Notes: generated by a model not told the origin, from the letters alone. A stretch of 64,000 nt of DNA from Paenibacillus profundus (GCF_021369635.1 NZ_JAJNBZ010000001.1:607237-671236); one strand, 5' to 3'. Positions 1 through 9,385 are shown, counted from the first letter of the stretch. Numbers and translations: made by a program.

Positions 1-209
1 TTCTTAGCAAAAGAGCACCCCGATCTTCCTGCTTTTTTGACCATCTTTTGTAAGGGGCAGATTATACAGAAATCTAGGTGTAATTTTATTTATGTCTTTT
101 CTAGGAAGAAAATTTTTAAGATTACACAATCGACAATCCACATAAAAATTGAAGGCCATTACAAATGAGTTAGAAGTTACAGGGCAATGGGCTATGGGAG
201 TCATCGCGT

Positions 210-500
210 ATGATGCTCCCCGAACATAAGGAAACCATTATACAACATAGATATGAGTTTGGACGCCGTAGCCGGCCAACTATCGACGAGCAGGAATTAG
301 AACGAATATTTTACATGCTTGCCCAATCAATGGAATGGCAGGAATGCGTCACATTGGATATGTTCGATCCATTTGAACGCTGCGAATTGATAGGAATGGT
401 TATAGATATTGACAAGCTTGGGAAACGTATCAAGTTATTGCTCGATGGTGAAAAGCAGTGGGTGAAGGTCGAGGATATTATTAAGGTGGTCACTATATGA
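210..500 (+). CDS. YolD-like protein
   Basis: A 96-residue protein with the YolD family pattern: an N-terminal MLPEHK-type start, a DEQELE segment near residues 26-31, then a FDPFE...L.G.V stretch (about 52-64) and a small beta-rich C-terminal half ending in a W.K.EDI motif. In Bacilli such proteins are usually encoded beside a Y-family DNA polymerase (UvrX/DinB type) and are thought to modulate it during the SOS response. That partner would lie upstream and is not recognisable in the first 209 bases. Two adjacent ATGs (210 and 213) could start it; MLPEHK from 213 fits the family better. Its stop overlaps the ATG of a mini-ORF at 497. Confidence 0.72.
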   Translation: MMLPEHKETIIQHRYEFGRRSRPTIDEQELERIFYMLAQSMEWQECVTLDMFDPFERCELIGMVIDIDKLGKRIKLLLDGEKQWVKVEDIIKVVTI

Positions 501-650
501 ATGGTTGGAGAAAACCGCAGTATTCACCGCAAGCAGCGTATTAACCTATTACAAAATATGAGAGGAGGGGATGGTCTGAAAAAGTTACGTATCGTTGCTC
601 AGTACATTAAAAACGAACGGGAGCTAAAAAAGAAAGGAAAATCGACATGA
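497..650 (+). other. Two mini-ORFs after the YolD-like gene
   Basis: An ATG overlapping the YolD stop (ATGA at 497-500) opens a 15-codon frame ending at 544. A second frame runs from 558 to 650 (30 residues, lysine-rich). Within it, a strong GAGGAGGGG at about 562-570 sits 5 bases before a CTG that could be the true start. Neither matches anything I recognise. The second has a plausible ribosome binding site and may be a small expressed peptide. Confidence 0.25.
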
Positions 651-977
651 ACCCAATAGAGTAATAAGCACCTATATGATGCGTTAGTTAAAGCCCCGGA
701 GTAATCCGAGGCCCAAGCAAAATCAAGCTATTATTCGATTCAACACACGCCCTGTTCCTTAACTCATTCGTGACCATATTTGTACCTGAACTAACCCGAA
801 ATTATCGTATTCAAAATAAATAAGTTCTTGTTTTTACATGGGCTTTCCGAGCTTATCCGAACTATAAATTTTTATTGTATAATAAAGCCATCTCAAATAA
901 TGAAGGGACTGAACTATGCGCAGATATCAATATTTTTAACCCGACTTTAAAAGCATAACATAATGGAGGTAAAAGTA
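651..977. other. Gene-free stretch
   Basis: No convincing gene is seen. A 7-bp hairpin with one mismatch lies at 693-712 without a T-tract, so it is not a clear terminator. A TATAAT at 878-883 could be the -10 of a promoter for the GNAT remnant at 978, but no good -35 is visible. Confidence 0.3.
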
Positions 978-1235
978 TTGATTACAGAATTACACACAGA
1001 AAGATTATTTTTAAGACAATTGAAAGTGTCTGATTCGTCTAGCTTGTTTAAAATTTGGTCTGATCCAGATGTTACTAGGTTCATGAATATTAGTTGTTTC
1101 ACGGGTGAAGATCAAGCAATAAATATGATCAAACTTCTTGATGAACTTGCTCAGGATAACAAAGCTGCTCGTTTCGCTATAATTGAATCAGAATCCAATG
1201 AAATTATTGGTTCTTGTGGTTATAGAACCGAATAA
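978..1235 (+). pseudogene. Truncated GNAT (RimJ/RimL-type) acetyltransferase
   Basis: The translated 85-residue stretch starts ITELHTERLFLRQL and continues through an FKIWSDPDVTRFM segment to EIIGSCGY, the usual N-terminal half of RimJ/RimL-type GNAT acetyltransferases. The family is normally about 170-185 residues. Here the frame stops just after the beta-4 strand, before the acetyl-CoA-binding R/Q-x-x-G-x-G/A loop. The start is taken as TTG at 978, which has GGAGG at 965-969; an ATG at 963 lies on top of that ribosome binding site and is unlikely. Nothing resembling the missing half follows before the convergent gene at 1334, so this is a remnant. Confidence 0.65.
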
Positions 1236-1333
1236 GAAAAGAGCCATGAACATGATAATCGATGATGCTAAAGATGTACCACGTGATTTACTTCTTTAGT
1301 TGGTGAAATACCAGCTTCTCTTTCCTTATGCAT

Positions 1334-2212
1334 TCAATTTGTTGCTTTTAAAGGTGCAATACTTTCCTCATAAGCAGCTTGTAGTTTCTTCGTAACTGGG
1401 CCGCTTTCTCCATTACCAAATTGCTCATCTCCAATGTGAATAACTGGGAATATTTCAAGGGGCGTCGCCGTAAAGAAGCATTCATCCGCCTCATATACTT
1501 CTTGTAATGGAAACTCTCTCTCTTCTACTTCAATATGTAGAGCTTGTGCTAACGAAATAACATGATGACGAGTAATTCCATGTAAAATAAAGTGATCGGC
1601 TGGGTGCGTAATCACTTTATTATTTTTTACAATAAAGAAATTGGAATGGCACCCTTCTGTTACAATTCCATCTCGAACTAATATTGCTTCTTGGTATCCT
1701 TCTTCACTAATTTTATTTTTAATCATAATATTCGGAAGTAGATTTAAGGATTTTATATGGCAAAATTTCCAGCGGATGTCCTCTTCCACAGTTGCTTTTA
1801 TTCCCTCTTTCATAGCGGTAGTCGGTCTTGGAAACGGTACAATGTTTGCAAAATAGGTTGGTTTCAGATTCGATTCGTATACATGATTTCGTGGCTGAGC
1901 ACCTCTTGATATTTGCATATATACATTTCCATCTTCTAGAAAATGATTTTTTTCAATTAATTGCTGAAGCTGTCCAATCAATTCCTCCTTGGTAAAAGGC
2001 GGATTAAGATGAATTTCCTTCATAGATGTAAAAAATCTTTCTAAATGTAAATCTAGCAAGTGCGGTTTCCCATTATATAAACGAAACACTTCATAGATTC
2101 CATCACCAAATTGCAAGCCCCGTTCTTCTAATGCAACCATCGGCTGCTCTTCCTTTATATTCACAATTCTCCCATTAAACAAAATCCAATCTTCATGCGT
2201 ACCTTTCACCAT
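1334..2212 (-). CDS. dat: D-amino acid aminotransferase
   Basis: A 292-residue PLP fold-type IV aminotransferase. It carries the family signature RGLQFGDGIYEV (about 31-42), the likely PLP lysine K154 in the HIKSLNLLPN segment, and a C-terminal EADECFFTATPLEI motif that contacts cofactor and substrate. Length and motifs match bacterial D-alanine aminotransferase (EC 2.6.1.21), which interconverts D-alanine, D-glutamate and their 2-oxo acids for peptidoglycan. The close relative IlvE is less likely given the KSLNLLPN motif. An AAAGGAG box 7 bases upstream supports the start. It could supply D-amino acids to an NRPS, but that is speculative because the downstream NRPS has its own epimerases. 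Confidence 0.85.
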   Translation of the reverse strand: MVKGTHEDWILFNGRIVNIKEEQPMVALEERGLQFGDGIYEVFRLYNGKPHLLDLHLERFFTSMKEIHLNPPFTKEELIGQLQQLIEKNHFLEDGNVYMQISRGAQPRNHVYESNLKPTYFANIVPFPRPTTAMKEGIKATVEEDIRWKFCHIKSLNLLPNIMIKNKISEEGYQEAILVRDGIVTEGCHSNFFIVKNNKVITHPADHFILHGITRHHVISLAQALHIEVEEREFPLQEVYEADECFFTATPLEIFPVIHIGDEQFGNGESGPVTKKLQAAYEESIAPLKATN

Positions 2213-2600
2213 TTTTCGCTCCTTTACGAATTATTAATTTCACTTTACAACTTATCTGTGCGTAATGCCAACTTAGAAGGTAGTGCAGAGGAATTAAAAT
2301 CTGGAATGTATTGCTGACTCTGAAAAGCTTAGAGCCAACATCGTAATTATATGTTCCTATTCTCCAAAATAGTTCGGAGTCATGTGATACCGTTGGTACA
2401 TTAGCTAACTGTTTCATTTGTTGTTTACTGTAACAAGTGATTGATGGTAAAATATAGGAAAATTAGCATAGGGGCGTCGGAGTTGCATTGCGCGCGGTTC
2501 GTGAAGAAAGAGTAGATGAATTGCTGACCGCATGGAATGCCGCCAGGCATGCAAGCAAGCTGTAACCCAATTAGCCATGGACGTGAGGAGTAGATGTTCA
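2213..2600. other. Gene-free stretch between divergent genes
   Basis: This stretch lies between the leftward aminotransferase and the rightward macrolide phosphotransferase relic. Open frames exist on both strands but lack ribosome binding sites and recognisable content. It presumably holds the divergent promoters, but none stands out. Confidence 0.3.
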
Positions 2601-3288
2601 ATGACATCGGCACAATCAAATCGTCAAAATAGGATTGAAGAGATAGTAACCGCCGCAAATTATAATGGACTGCGCATAAACGCCAATCAAGTGGAACTAA
2701 ACGAATCCGGGATGGATTTCCTTGTGGCCTTCGCGACCGATGATGCAGGCGAGCCGTGGGTGCTTCGCAAGCCAAGACGATCGGACGTATTGGAGCGGGC
2801 TGAGAATGAGCATAAGGTGCTGCAGCTTGTGCGGGAGCAGCTGCCGATCGAGGTACCGGACTGGCGTATTTTTACGCCCGAGCTTATCGCGTATCCGCTG
2901 CTCCGCGGAAAACCGATCGCGACGGTAGATTCAGGGGGCGGCGGGTACCTATGGCAGTTCGAGCAGGAGGCGCTTTCGGATGTCTTTTTCGATTCGTTCG
3001 CGGGGGCGTTGGCAGCGCGTGACCGGATTTCTGGATTGGACGGAGGCGGAGGTTGCCGATCCAGGCAAGGATTTTGTCATTTACTATGCTCTCTTTGGCG
3101 AAGAAGGACTTCGGGATCTGCTCGTACGGTATGAGAAAGCCGGGGGCAAGTTATGGCCGCGCATGCATGAGCATATCGTCGAGCAATGGGCCGCTTATCC
3201 GGTGTTGGTGGCCAAGTTTGCGCTTATTACAGGCCAGGAAGCCGATATGGAGATGGCTAGAGGCATGCTTGCGAATTGGAACACGTAA
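2601..3288 (+). pseudogene. Macrolide 2'-phosphotransferase with internal deletion
   Basis: The first part (from ATG 2601, preceded by GTGAGGAG) reads as the N-terminal lobe of the Mph macrolide kinase family: NQVELNESGMDFLVAFA, then PWVLRKPRR with the ATP lysine, through to DSFAGALAA at about 3010. The reading then jumps frame into the C-terminal part, RVTGFLDWTEAEVADPGKDF and LFGEEGLRDLL, ending at 3288. Compared with intact Mph enzymes (about 290-310 residues), roughly 80-90 residues are missing. The gap includes the HGDLHPGH catalytic loop, and the rest is out of frame. The product cannot be active, so this is a decayed macrolide resistance gene. A terminator follows at 3307. Confidence 0.85.
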
Positions 3289-3306
3289 ATACAGGCAGAG
3301 AGGAAT

Positions 3307-3336
3307 AGCCATCCGTTAGCGGATGGTTATTTTTTT
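3307..3336 (+). terminator. Intrinsic terminator after the mph relic
   Basis: A perfect 7-bp stem (CCATCCG/CGGATGG, 3309-3326) with a TTAG loop is followed by a T-rich tract (3327-3336). It sits 20 bases after the pseudogene stop and belongs to it. Confidence 0.85.
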
Positions 3337-3424
3337 AGTTATATGGTGCCAAAGAGCCGGGTCATTCCGCTAAACGGAAAGCGATAGTTCAAGGTGCTGT
3401 TGTCAGAGGAAGCGTAAGGGGGAA

Positions 3425-3458
3425 TTCGTTCTTTTGGCCACTCTCCCAGATGCTCAGG
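3425..3458. repeat. Dispersed 34-bp repeat, copy 1
   Basis: This 34-bp stretch matches 15221-15254 with only 3 differences. On the minus strand both copies translate to PEHLGEWPK(E/A)RI and are followed by unrelated residues. They may be scraps of one repeated coding or mobile sequence. No intact parent is present in the window. Confidence 0.6.
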
Positions 3459-3707
3459 GAAGGGAATGCAGCGGGGGCGGTTAATAGTTGAGGCTAGATA
3501 ATCTTAAAATTAAAGTGATTGTTTTGCGTCCTTCGCATAATAGAATGCCGTGCATCAATGAAATCAAATGATTACGCTGCGGACGAGACAGAAGCAATTG
3601 AAGAGATAAAATGGTGCGCCAATTGATGCTCAGACCAATGTATTCATAATGGGGGGCAATTGCGTTTGAATTATTCGATGGGGGAATGGATCGGCAGTCT
3701 CTACTAA

Positions 3708-3735
3708 ACAAAAAAGCCGCCAATAATGCGGCGGC
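3708..3735 (-). terminator. Intrinsic terminator of the GNAT-TPR gene
   Basis: Read on the minus strand, GCCGCC, an 8-base loop and GGCGGC are followed by six Ts. It lies about 60 bases beyond the stop of the leftward gene at 3796. Confidence 0.85.
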
Positions 3736-3795
3736 AGGTAAACAATATATATGTTGATTATAGAATCCGAAGAACCCTGCGAACAAGGTGCTTTC

Positions 3796-4953
3796 TTAAT
3801 GTGAGCCAGCAAGAATACGTGCGATCTGTTCGCTGTCCTCTTCTCTGTAGACATATTCATGGTAATGGGGTTGGTGGATGTCTATCCATCCTTTGTCGAC
3901 AGCCTGTTTATAATAGTGTTTGGCGCGTTCTTTTTCACCGATCAAATAAAACAAGCAGGCTGCGTTCCAATACAATGCCACATCTCCATTCCAGTCCCAA
4001 CCTTTATCTAGCGCTTGGGCGTAACACCATGCTGCGCGGGCGTAGTCTTTTTCCACGCCATACTTCATATCACCGCGCATATAATGGTTTCCGTTGACAA
4101 GGAGGTTGTTCAAGGGAAGGTTCCACCCGAACAGGACCGGGAAATCTGCAAGCAGCTTGAAGCCTACAGATAAGGCTGTTCTCTGCGAGCCTATATTGTT
4201 GGACCAGCATTGCCAACCGACTCTTGTTATGCCCCGCTGTTTTGCGAGTGAGAGCGCGCCTAATGCTGCCTTTCGCGCCCACCCGTTTCCGCGGTACCTT
4301 TCATCCGTTTGAATACCAAGTTCACATTCGTTTTCAACTACCCAGTCCGTAAGGCACCAGCTAATAATGGTTGGACCCTCATCCGTGTCTTGAATGGCAA
4401 CACATCCAAAGCCCTTGTCCTCGTAAACTTCTAATGAAGGCCAGCCTTCTAAAATTTCTTGTATTACATCATCGAGCCCGACTAAATCTTGACGCTTCAA
4501 TAAGTTGCTATTTACCGGGACAATACCATCTTCAAAGGGGGCATCTATACTACTCAAATCGTGAGTAAAAGTCATTCGCCCGCTTCTCATAGGCAATATA
4601 TCTTTCATAACCACCTCGAGAGCATCTTCCCACTTCGTATCCAATGGATAGAACAGTACATAATCTAACTCTCCATCAGACGCGAGCTTCGGTAACAGCT
4701 CCTCTTTGAGCAACTTATTAGCTTCTTCGAAAAACAGGTTGCTCTCTGGACTGCCGCCTAGAAAAATGCCTTGAGGACTTGTCAACACAGCTGTTACACA
4801 GTCATTAGACAGAAAAACTCTGCCGGGTACAGCACCTGTAATGACACCTTTAATGGATAAATGTTGCTGCAAAGCTTCAAAAAGACCTGCTGCTTTATAA
4901 AAGTTTTCGCTCGTGAGTTCCATTCCCTGAACCATGTTCTTGGAATACATCAT
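3796..4953 (-). CDS. GNAT acetyltransferase with TPR-like tail
   Basis: A 385-residue protein. The N-terminal third (to about residue 150) is unassigned. The middle (about 165-285) is a GNAT domain, recognisable by CELGIQTDERYRGNGWARKAA, where RYRGNGWA is the acetyl-CoA pyrophosphate loop, followed by a WQCWSNNIGSQRTALSVGF segment typical of the C-terminal half of the fold. The last 90 residues are helical (ARAAWCYAQALDKGW, ERAKHYYKQAVDKGW) and resemble TPR or Sel1 repeats. The start is the ATG at 4953, which has GGGAGGA 9 bases upstream; a longer frame to 4998 has no ribosome binding site. The substrate cannot be told; GNAT proteins of this layout often modify small molecules or antibiotics. 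It has its own terminator. Confidence 0.7.
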   Translation of the reverse strand: MMYSKNMVQGMELTSENFYKAAGLFEALQQHLSIKGVITGAVPGRVFLSNDCVTAVLTSPQGIFLGGSPESNLFFEEANKLLKEELLPKLASDGELDYVLFYPLDTKWEDALEVVMKDILPMRSGRMTFTHDLSSIDAPFEDGIVPVNSNLLKRQDLVGLDDVIQEILEGWPSLEVYEDKGFGCVAIQDTDEGPTIISWCLTDWVVENECELGIQTDERYRGNGWARKAALGALSLAKQRGITRVGWQCWSNNIGSQRTALSVGFKLLADFPVLFGWNLPLNNLLVNGNHYMRGDMKYGVEKDYARAAWCYAQALDKGWDWNGDVALYWNAACLFYLIGEKERAKHYYKQAVDKGWIDIHQPHYHEYVYREEDSEQIARILAGSH

Positions 4954-5701
4954 GTCCGTTTTTTTCCTCCCATGAGCAAATGAGAGGTTTTTATTCAACT
5001 ATAAATATAGACCTCTCATATGCTTCTCGATTTGTTTGTTCGTATCCAAACACCATCACTCCTTTAAACGTATTAGAGGATTAAGCTCTAAGGTGATTTG
5101 TATTTTATGCCCCCATTCAATTATGGATAAAGAATACAATTAAATCAAGGGTCAGCCGAAGTACTGACGTGCCTTTTGAACAACAAAGGGGGAGATCGTC
5201 TTGATTTCTTCTGAAAACCACCTTAGTAGCCCAAGGTGTTGACACTTATCGTTTTGAAAACATCACTCAATGGGAACAATTCTTGAAAAACAGGTAAATA
5301 ACGAGGTTAGGTGAGAGGCGATACTATCTCTTTCCACGCTTTTACTCACTCTCCCCTTCGGTCAGAAACAATGATTCCCGTAATTGCAGGAATTGTCTTT
5401 AAATCTTTGCCTTTAGCTCTCATCATTGCTATTATTAGAGCAGAGATGCGTTGAGAAGGAGCATAGAACCTATCGTGTGTACAACTCTGTAAGGATTAAC
5501 AAATAGATAGAATACCAATTATAGTGATTTCACTATTCTATTTGGTGTTCATATCTTTAACCTTACGGGTACGCAGGGATGAGTGTATCATAAACCCATG
5601 TTGCGGATGCCTATTGGTATCCGTTTTTAGTTTTACGGGAAATTGCATCTCTATTGATCTCTGACTGCTTACCCTCCAAATCATGAATGGAGGAACAATA
5701 T
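4954..5701. other. Long gene-poor stretch with coding scraps
   Basis: No intact gene is seen in about 750 bases. A plus-strand frame near 5239-5301 reads GVDTYRFENITQWEQFLKN before a stop and looks like the tail of a lost protein. A 27-codon hydrophobic frame at 5371-5454 lacks a ribosome binding site. The last bases hold the ribosome binding site of the SDR gene (GGAGGA at 5690-5695). Confidence 0.3.
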
Positions 5702-6481
5702 ATGTTCTCATTGAAAAAGAAAATAGCAATCGTTACTGGCGCAAGCAGATCAACGGGGATTGGAACAGCGATATGCCGTTCCCTTGCAAGTTTTGGAGCA
5801 GATATATTCTTTACTCATTGGCATCCTTTTGATGAAACGGAAGGCAATGGCGGAGACAAGGAGTGGCCTGAACATTTACGCAAGGAACTGGAAAGTTTGG
5901 GCGTGAGGGCAAGTCATATGGAGGCGGATTATGCCAACCCGGAGATGCCGTCACTTATTATGGATCAGGTAGAAAAATCGCTAGGCAACGCTTCGATTTT
6001 GATTAATAATGCAGCCTATTGCGTGTCAACCAATTTTCGGAACCTGAATATCGCTTCGTTCGATCAACACTATGTCGTGAACAATCGTGGAACGATTATA
6101 CTTAGCACAGAATTTGCAAGAAGATTTGAAAAGAACCATGCAAAAGGGACTCCAGGGAGAATTGTCTTCATGGTTTCCAAAGGCCCCGACCCTGACAACT
6201 TGGCATATATTGCAACGAAGGGAGCTCTGATTGGGTTAATCGAGCCTCTCTCTGTAGCTTTGGCTCCGCTCCAAATTACAGTGAATGGGTTCGATCCAGG
6301 GCCAACCGATTCAGGATGGATAAATGAAGAGATGAAAGCACTTTTTCTGCCGATGTTTCCTATGGGACGGATCGGATTGCCGGAAGATGCTGCCAGAACG
6401 ATTAGCTTCTTAGCTAGCGATGAATCACAGTGGATTACTGGACAAGTGATAAAATCTGAAGGCGGATTTCTAGGAAAATAG
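5702..6481 (+). CDS. SDR-family oxidoreductase
   Basis: A 259-residue short-chain dehydrogenase/reductase. It has the Rossmann glycine motif TGASRSTGIG near the N-terminus, an NNAA motif in the middle, and YIATK with Tyr169 and Lys173 as catalytic pair. The usual catalytic serine is probably in VSKG (S159), which is 10 rather than about 13 residues before the tyrosine. A C-terminal ITGQVIKSEGGF segment is typical of 3-oxoacyl-ACP reductase-like SDRs. An ATG at 5687 overlaps the Shine-Dalgarno sequence, so ATG 5702 is chosen. The substrate is unknown. The TAG stop is followed in the same frame by a HAD phosphatase tail. Confidence 0.85.
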   Translation: MFSLKKKIAIVTGASRSTGIGTAICRSLASFGADIFFTHWHPFDETEGNGGDKEWPEHLRKELESLGVRASHMEADYANPEMPSLIMDQVEKSLGNASILINNAAYCVSTNFRNLNIASFDQHYVVNNRGTIILSTEFARRFEKNHAKGTPGRIVFMVSKGPDPDNLAYIATKGALIGLIEPLSVALAPLQITVNGFDPGPTDSGWINEEMKALFLPMFPMGRIGLPEDAARTISFLASDESQWITGQVIKSEGGFLGK

Positions 6482-6670
6482 TATAAATTTCCGCATCTAG
6501 CTATTGCGTTTGGTGATGGCGAGAACGACATAGACATGTTGGAATTAGTAGGACTTGGTATAGCCATGGGGAATGGGAATGAAAAATTAAAAAAAGTAGC
6601 TGATTTCGTAACTAAAAAGTCAAGTGAAAATGGAATCGAGTTTGCATTAAAAAAGTATGGGATCATATAA
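6482..6670 (+). pseudogene. C-terminal fragment of a Cof-type HAD phosphatase
   Basis: Starting right after the SDR stop codon and in the same frame, 62 codons encode FPHLAIAFGDGENDIDMLE, then GLGIAMGNGNEKLKKVADFVT and a final helix. This is the conserved end of Cof/YbiV-like HAD IIB phosphatases, with the GDGxND Mg-binding motif. The N-terminal two thirds, including the DxDGT nucleophile motif, are absent and there is no start codon. It is a remnant, probably joined to the SDR gene by a deletion. Confidence 0.8.
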
Positions 6671-6682
6671 TCCTTACTTAAG

Positions 6683-6710
6683 GAGTTCTCTTTTACAGGG
6701 AACTCTTTTT
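6683..6710 (+). terminator. Intrinsic terminator after SDR/HAD remnant
   Basis: A GAGTTC/GAACTC stem (6683-6688 and 6700-6705) is followed by five Ts. It probably was the terminator of the lost HAD gene and now serves the SDR gene. Confidence 0.75.
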
Positions 6711-6763
6711 CATTTGACGGATTGTCAAGCCAACATATTACAATCCGTCTCCTATTAAAATTA

Positions 6764-6805
6764 AAAAATAGAGGAGATTAGCTCATATAATGAACTAACT
6801 ATCCT
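6764..6805 (-). terminator. Intrinsic terminator of the oligoendopeptidase gene
   Basis: On the minus strand an AGAGGA-bulge-TTAG arm pairs with CTAATCTCCTCT across a 13-base loop and is followed by ATTTTTT. It lies about 50 bases beyond the stop at 6853. Confidence 0.65.
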
Positions 6806-6852
6806 CTTCCTCTCTTAACGATGCTCGAATGAACTCAGTCTACAACGTACAT

Positions 6853-8541
6853 TTAATTTAAATCTTCAATAATATTAATAATGAATTCGGAGATATTTTT
6901 TATGGTTTGTTCAGAAAAGTCAAAATTAACACCTGTATTTCGATAGATATCCGCGATCGGTAGATTCCAATCCATACTTGCGCCTTCTTTAAATAAAGTG
7001 ATAGCTTTTTCTGGATTCTCGCGATAGATTTGAAACAGTTGTAACGCTCCTAGTTGTGATATTGCATATTCTATTTTATAGAAAGGATACTGAAAATAGT
7101 GGAAAGACTCGATCCAACTTGCTCCGATTTGTGTCTCAAAACCTGCAATATCAACTGATGAATACTGGAATCTTTTGCTGATTTCAAGATATTTTGCATC
7201 CCGTTCTTCGGGTGAATGGTATGGATTAGTATAGAGCCAATGTTGGAATAAGTCTCCTGCTAGTGGAGAAATGAGCATGGAAAATGCACGATGCATTTGT
7301 TCACGCTGAGCTTTCTTATATTCATTGTGTTCAGGGTAAAAAATATCAAGTTTGTCCATCAACATTAGTTCTAAACTATGGGAGTAAAGCTCAGCTACTT
7401 CTTCACGAAGATATTGTTCTTGTACACCACTCTCGTTAGCAAACTGCTTATAAAAATGGATTGCATGACCTAATTCATGTATAAGAGCATTAAACGATGG
7501 GCTAAAGTTGGAATAAATGAATACATTTTTTGCTTTTGGTAAGGTAAAACAAACAGCTCCTGGCGCTTTATTCTTTCGCTCCTCCACATCAATTAATCCT
7601 TGCTTTCGAATGTACTGAAATCTCTCCTGGAAATATAGGTCAGTCTTACCTAGCATTTTTTCAACTCCATCCAATAAATCAATTAAATTGTTGAATGGAG
7701 ATTTTTGTAATGTACAAGGACTAAGATCCCATGGACGATACTTTTCTATACCAAGTTCTGTTTCAAAGAGCTTCGCCAAACGTTTCCATACTGGAATAGC
7801 ATACCTTTCAACAGATTCATGAAAAGTGTAACAATCTTGAATACTGTATTCTCTATTTTTTAGTGTAAATACATAGTCGCGATAATTGCTAAATCCAGCA
7901 TTAAGTGCCATTTGATGACGTAATTTTACAAGTTCATTCATAATACGGTCTACAGCAGGTTTTACAAGCATATGCGACTCAGATAAAGCGCGCCATGCTC
8001 GTTCCCGAATTTGCCTTTTTGGACTTTCTAACATTGCTTTTATGTAGGAATAAGATTTTGTTTCGCCATCCCATTCCATTGTTATACCAGCCAAAATTTC
8101 TCTGTATTTGGTTATTAACTCTTGTTCCCTCACAGTAAGCGAGATGTTTTTTTTATTAAACATCTTACTCTTTTCTAGCCTTACTTTACACATATAACCA
8201 TATTTTTCATCTTCCAGTAATTTTGAGAACGGACAATTGCTAAATTTCTTATCAAACTCTGCATTATATTTGGTAAGAAGTGGTTGGATATCGGTTTGGT
8301 AATACAAATACAATTCGCGTTTATTTGTGTTTTTAGTATCCCTATAAAAATTGATTTGATGACTAGTTATTAGTTCTTCAACTTCAGCACATAATAGGCG
8401 TTCCTCAACTAGCCACCTCTCTAATTCAGAAACAGAACAAATGTCTTGTTGGAGAAGTGTTTGTAGTTTATCTTCCAATTTTTTTGTATCATAAAAATTA
8501 TTCACTCCATTACGCTTGGGAAATTCTGGAATATAAGACAT
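6853..8541 (-). CDS. M3-family oligoendopeptidase (PepF-like)
   Basis: A 562-residue zinc metallopeptidase of the M3 family. It has the HELGH motif at about 355-359 inside FNALIHELGHAIHFYKQF and the third zinc ligand in REEVAELYSHSLELM some 25 residues on. The helical N-terminal half and length agree with M3B oligoendopeptidase F types, which are cytoplasmic enzymes cutting short peptides. No signal peptide is present. The ATG at 8541 is preceded by AAGGAGGA at 7-base spacing; an upstream in-frame TTG is less likely. It stands alone between gene-poor regions and ends at a terminator. A role in turning over signal peptides is possible but not shown. Confidence 0.87.
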   Translation of the reverse strand: MSYIPEFPKRNGVNNFYDTKKLEDKLQTLLQQDICSVSELERWLVEERLLCAEVEELITSHQINFYRDTKNTNKRELYLYYQTDIQPLLTKYNAEFDKKFSNCPFSKLLEDEKYGYMCKVRLEKSKMFNKKNISLTVREQELITKYREILAGITMEWDGETKSYSYIKAMLESPKRQIRERAWRALSESHMLVKPAVDRIMNELVKLRHQMALNAGFSNYRDYVFTLKNREYSIQDCYTFHESVERYAIPVWKRLAKLFETELGIEKYRPWDLSPCTLQKSPFNNLIDLLDGVEKMLGKTDLYFQERFQYIRKQGLIDVEERKNKAPGAVCFTLPKAKNVFIYSNFSPSFNALIHELGHAIHFYKQFANESGVQEQYLREEVAELYSHSLELMLMDKLDIFYPEHNEYKKAQREQMHRAFSMLISPLAGDLFQHWLYTNPYHSPEERDAKYLEISKRFQYSSVDIAGFETQIGASWIESFHYFQYPFYKIEYAISQLGALQLFQIYRENPEKAITLFKEGASMDWNLPIADIYRNTGVNFDFSEQTIKNISEFIINIIEDLN

Positions 8542-9385
8542 AAACAATCCTCCTTAATTCCATTCTCTAATCTATAAAAATATGATTTATTAACTTGAAT
8601 TTCTATACAATACACGAATACCCTCCCTTCACAAAACTGTCCCTTTAGATCAGCATCTCGAACGCGATTACGTATGGGGATGATGGAAAAACACTGGGCA
8701 TGACTTTAAGAAGTGATGAAAGGTTGTGTGTGTTGTGTGCATTGATATATGGGTTCTACAAGCTTTTTTGAGCTTAAGGAATTTGTAAGGGTTGAGTAAG
8801 AAAAAATAAAAGGAGATGTTCGTTTCGCACAATTTAACTCATGATTGATTCCCCCGTGTAATGGATAGACAAGAAGAACGATCCTGTAACAATTAAAATG
8901 ATGGGAAGAAAATTGCCGTTAATCAGCAAGACCAGAAGGGAGGTTTTATTGCAGGATTCAGCTTTGGAAAATTACTCCAACAGATGGTGAAGTATAAATC
9001 AAAGATACAAAAGAAGGAAAGTCATTACTTGTAGAAACAAAGTCAGGAGATATTGCTGTGTCTTATATAGAAGCTCCCACTTCATTAACGCTTACTGCTG
9101 ACAGTGATTTATCTGATATAACAGTTGATTTAGATGGATTTAAGTAAAAAAGGAAATATAAATATAAATTAATAATTATGGTATGTCAAGGGTCTATCAG
9201 TGGAGGACAAATAATGACCTCCACTGTACCAATACTCGATAATATCTTATTAAAAGTACTACCTCATATAAAATCCCATGATTAAGGAAGGTTCATACAA
9301 TTATTGTACATCAGATAAAATATTTTTCAGTCTAATACATTATTTTGATCGAACACTCTCCGAGATTAGGTCTGGCTTCTGCCGG
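8542..9385. other. Gene-poor stretch with a C-terminal relic
   Basis: No intact gene is seen. A plus-strand frame at 8998-9147, with no start codon and a stop just before it, encodes KSLLVETKSGDIAVSYIEAP and ends DLSDITVDLDGFK. Its composition looks like real protein (a beta-rich or extracellular C-terminus), so it is probably the tail of a deleted gene. I do not recognise the family. Confidence 0.35.

Noticed and set aside
4..204. 66-codon minus-strand frame at the window start
   Set aside because: No ribosome binding site and no recognisable content.
1334..2212. D-amino acid aminotransferase as part of the NRPS pathway
   Set aside because: It is 16 kb away on the other strand amid unrelated genes, and the NRPS has its own epimerase domains.
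5371..5454. 27-codon hydrophobic frame as a small membrane peptide gene
   Set aside because: No ribosome binding site and no supporting context; a chance frame or scrap is more likely.
6070..6666. 198-codon minus-strand frame over the SDR gene and HAD remnant
   Set aside because: It covers two unrelated plus-strand families in antisense and has no ribosome binding site.
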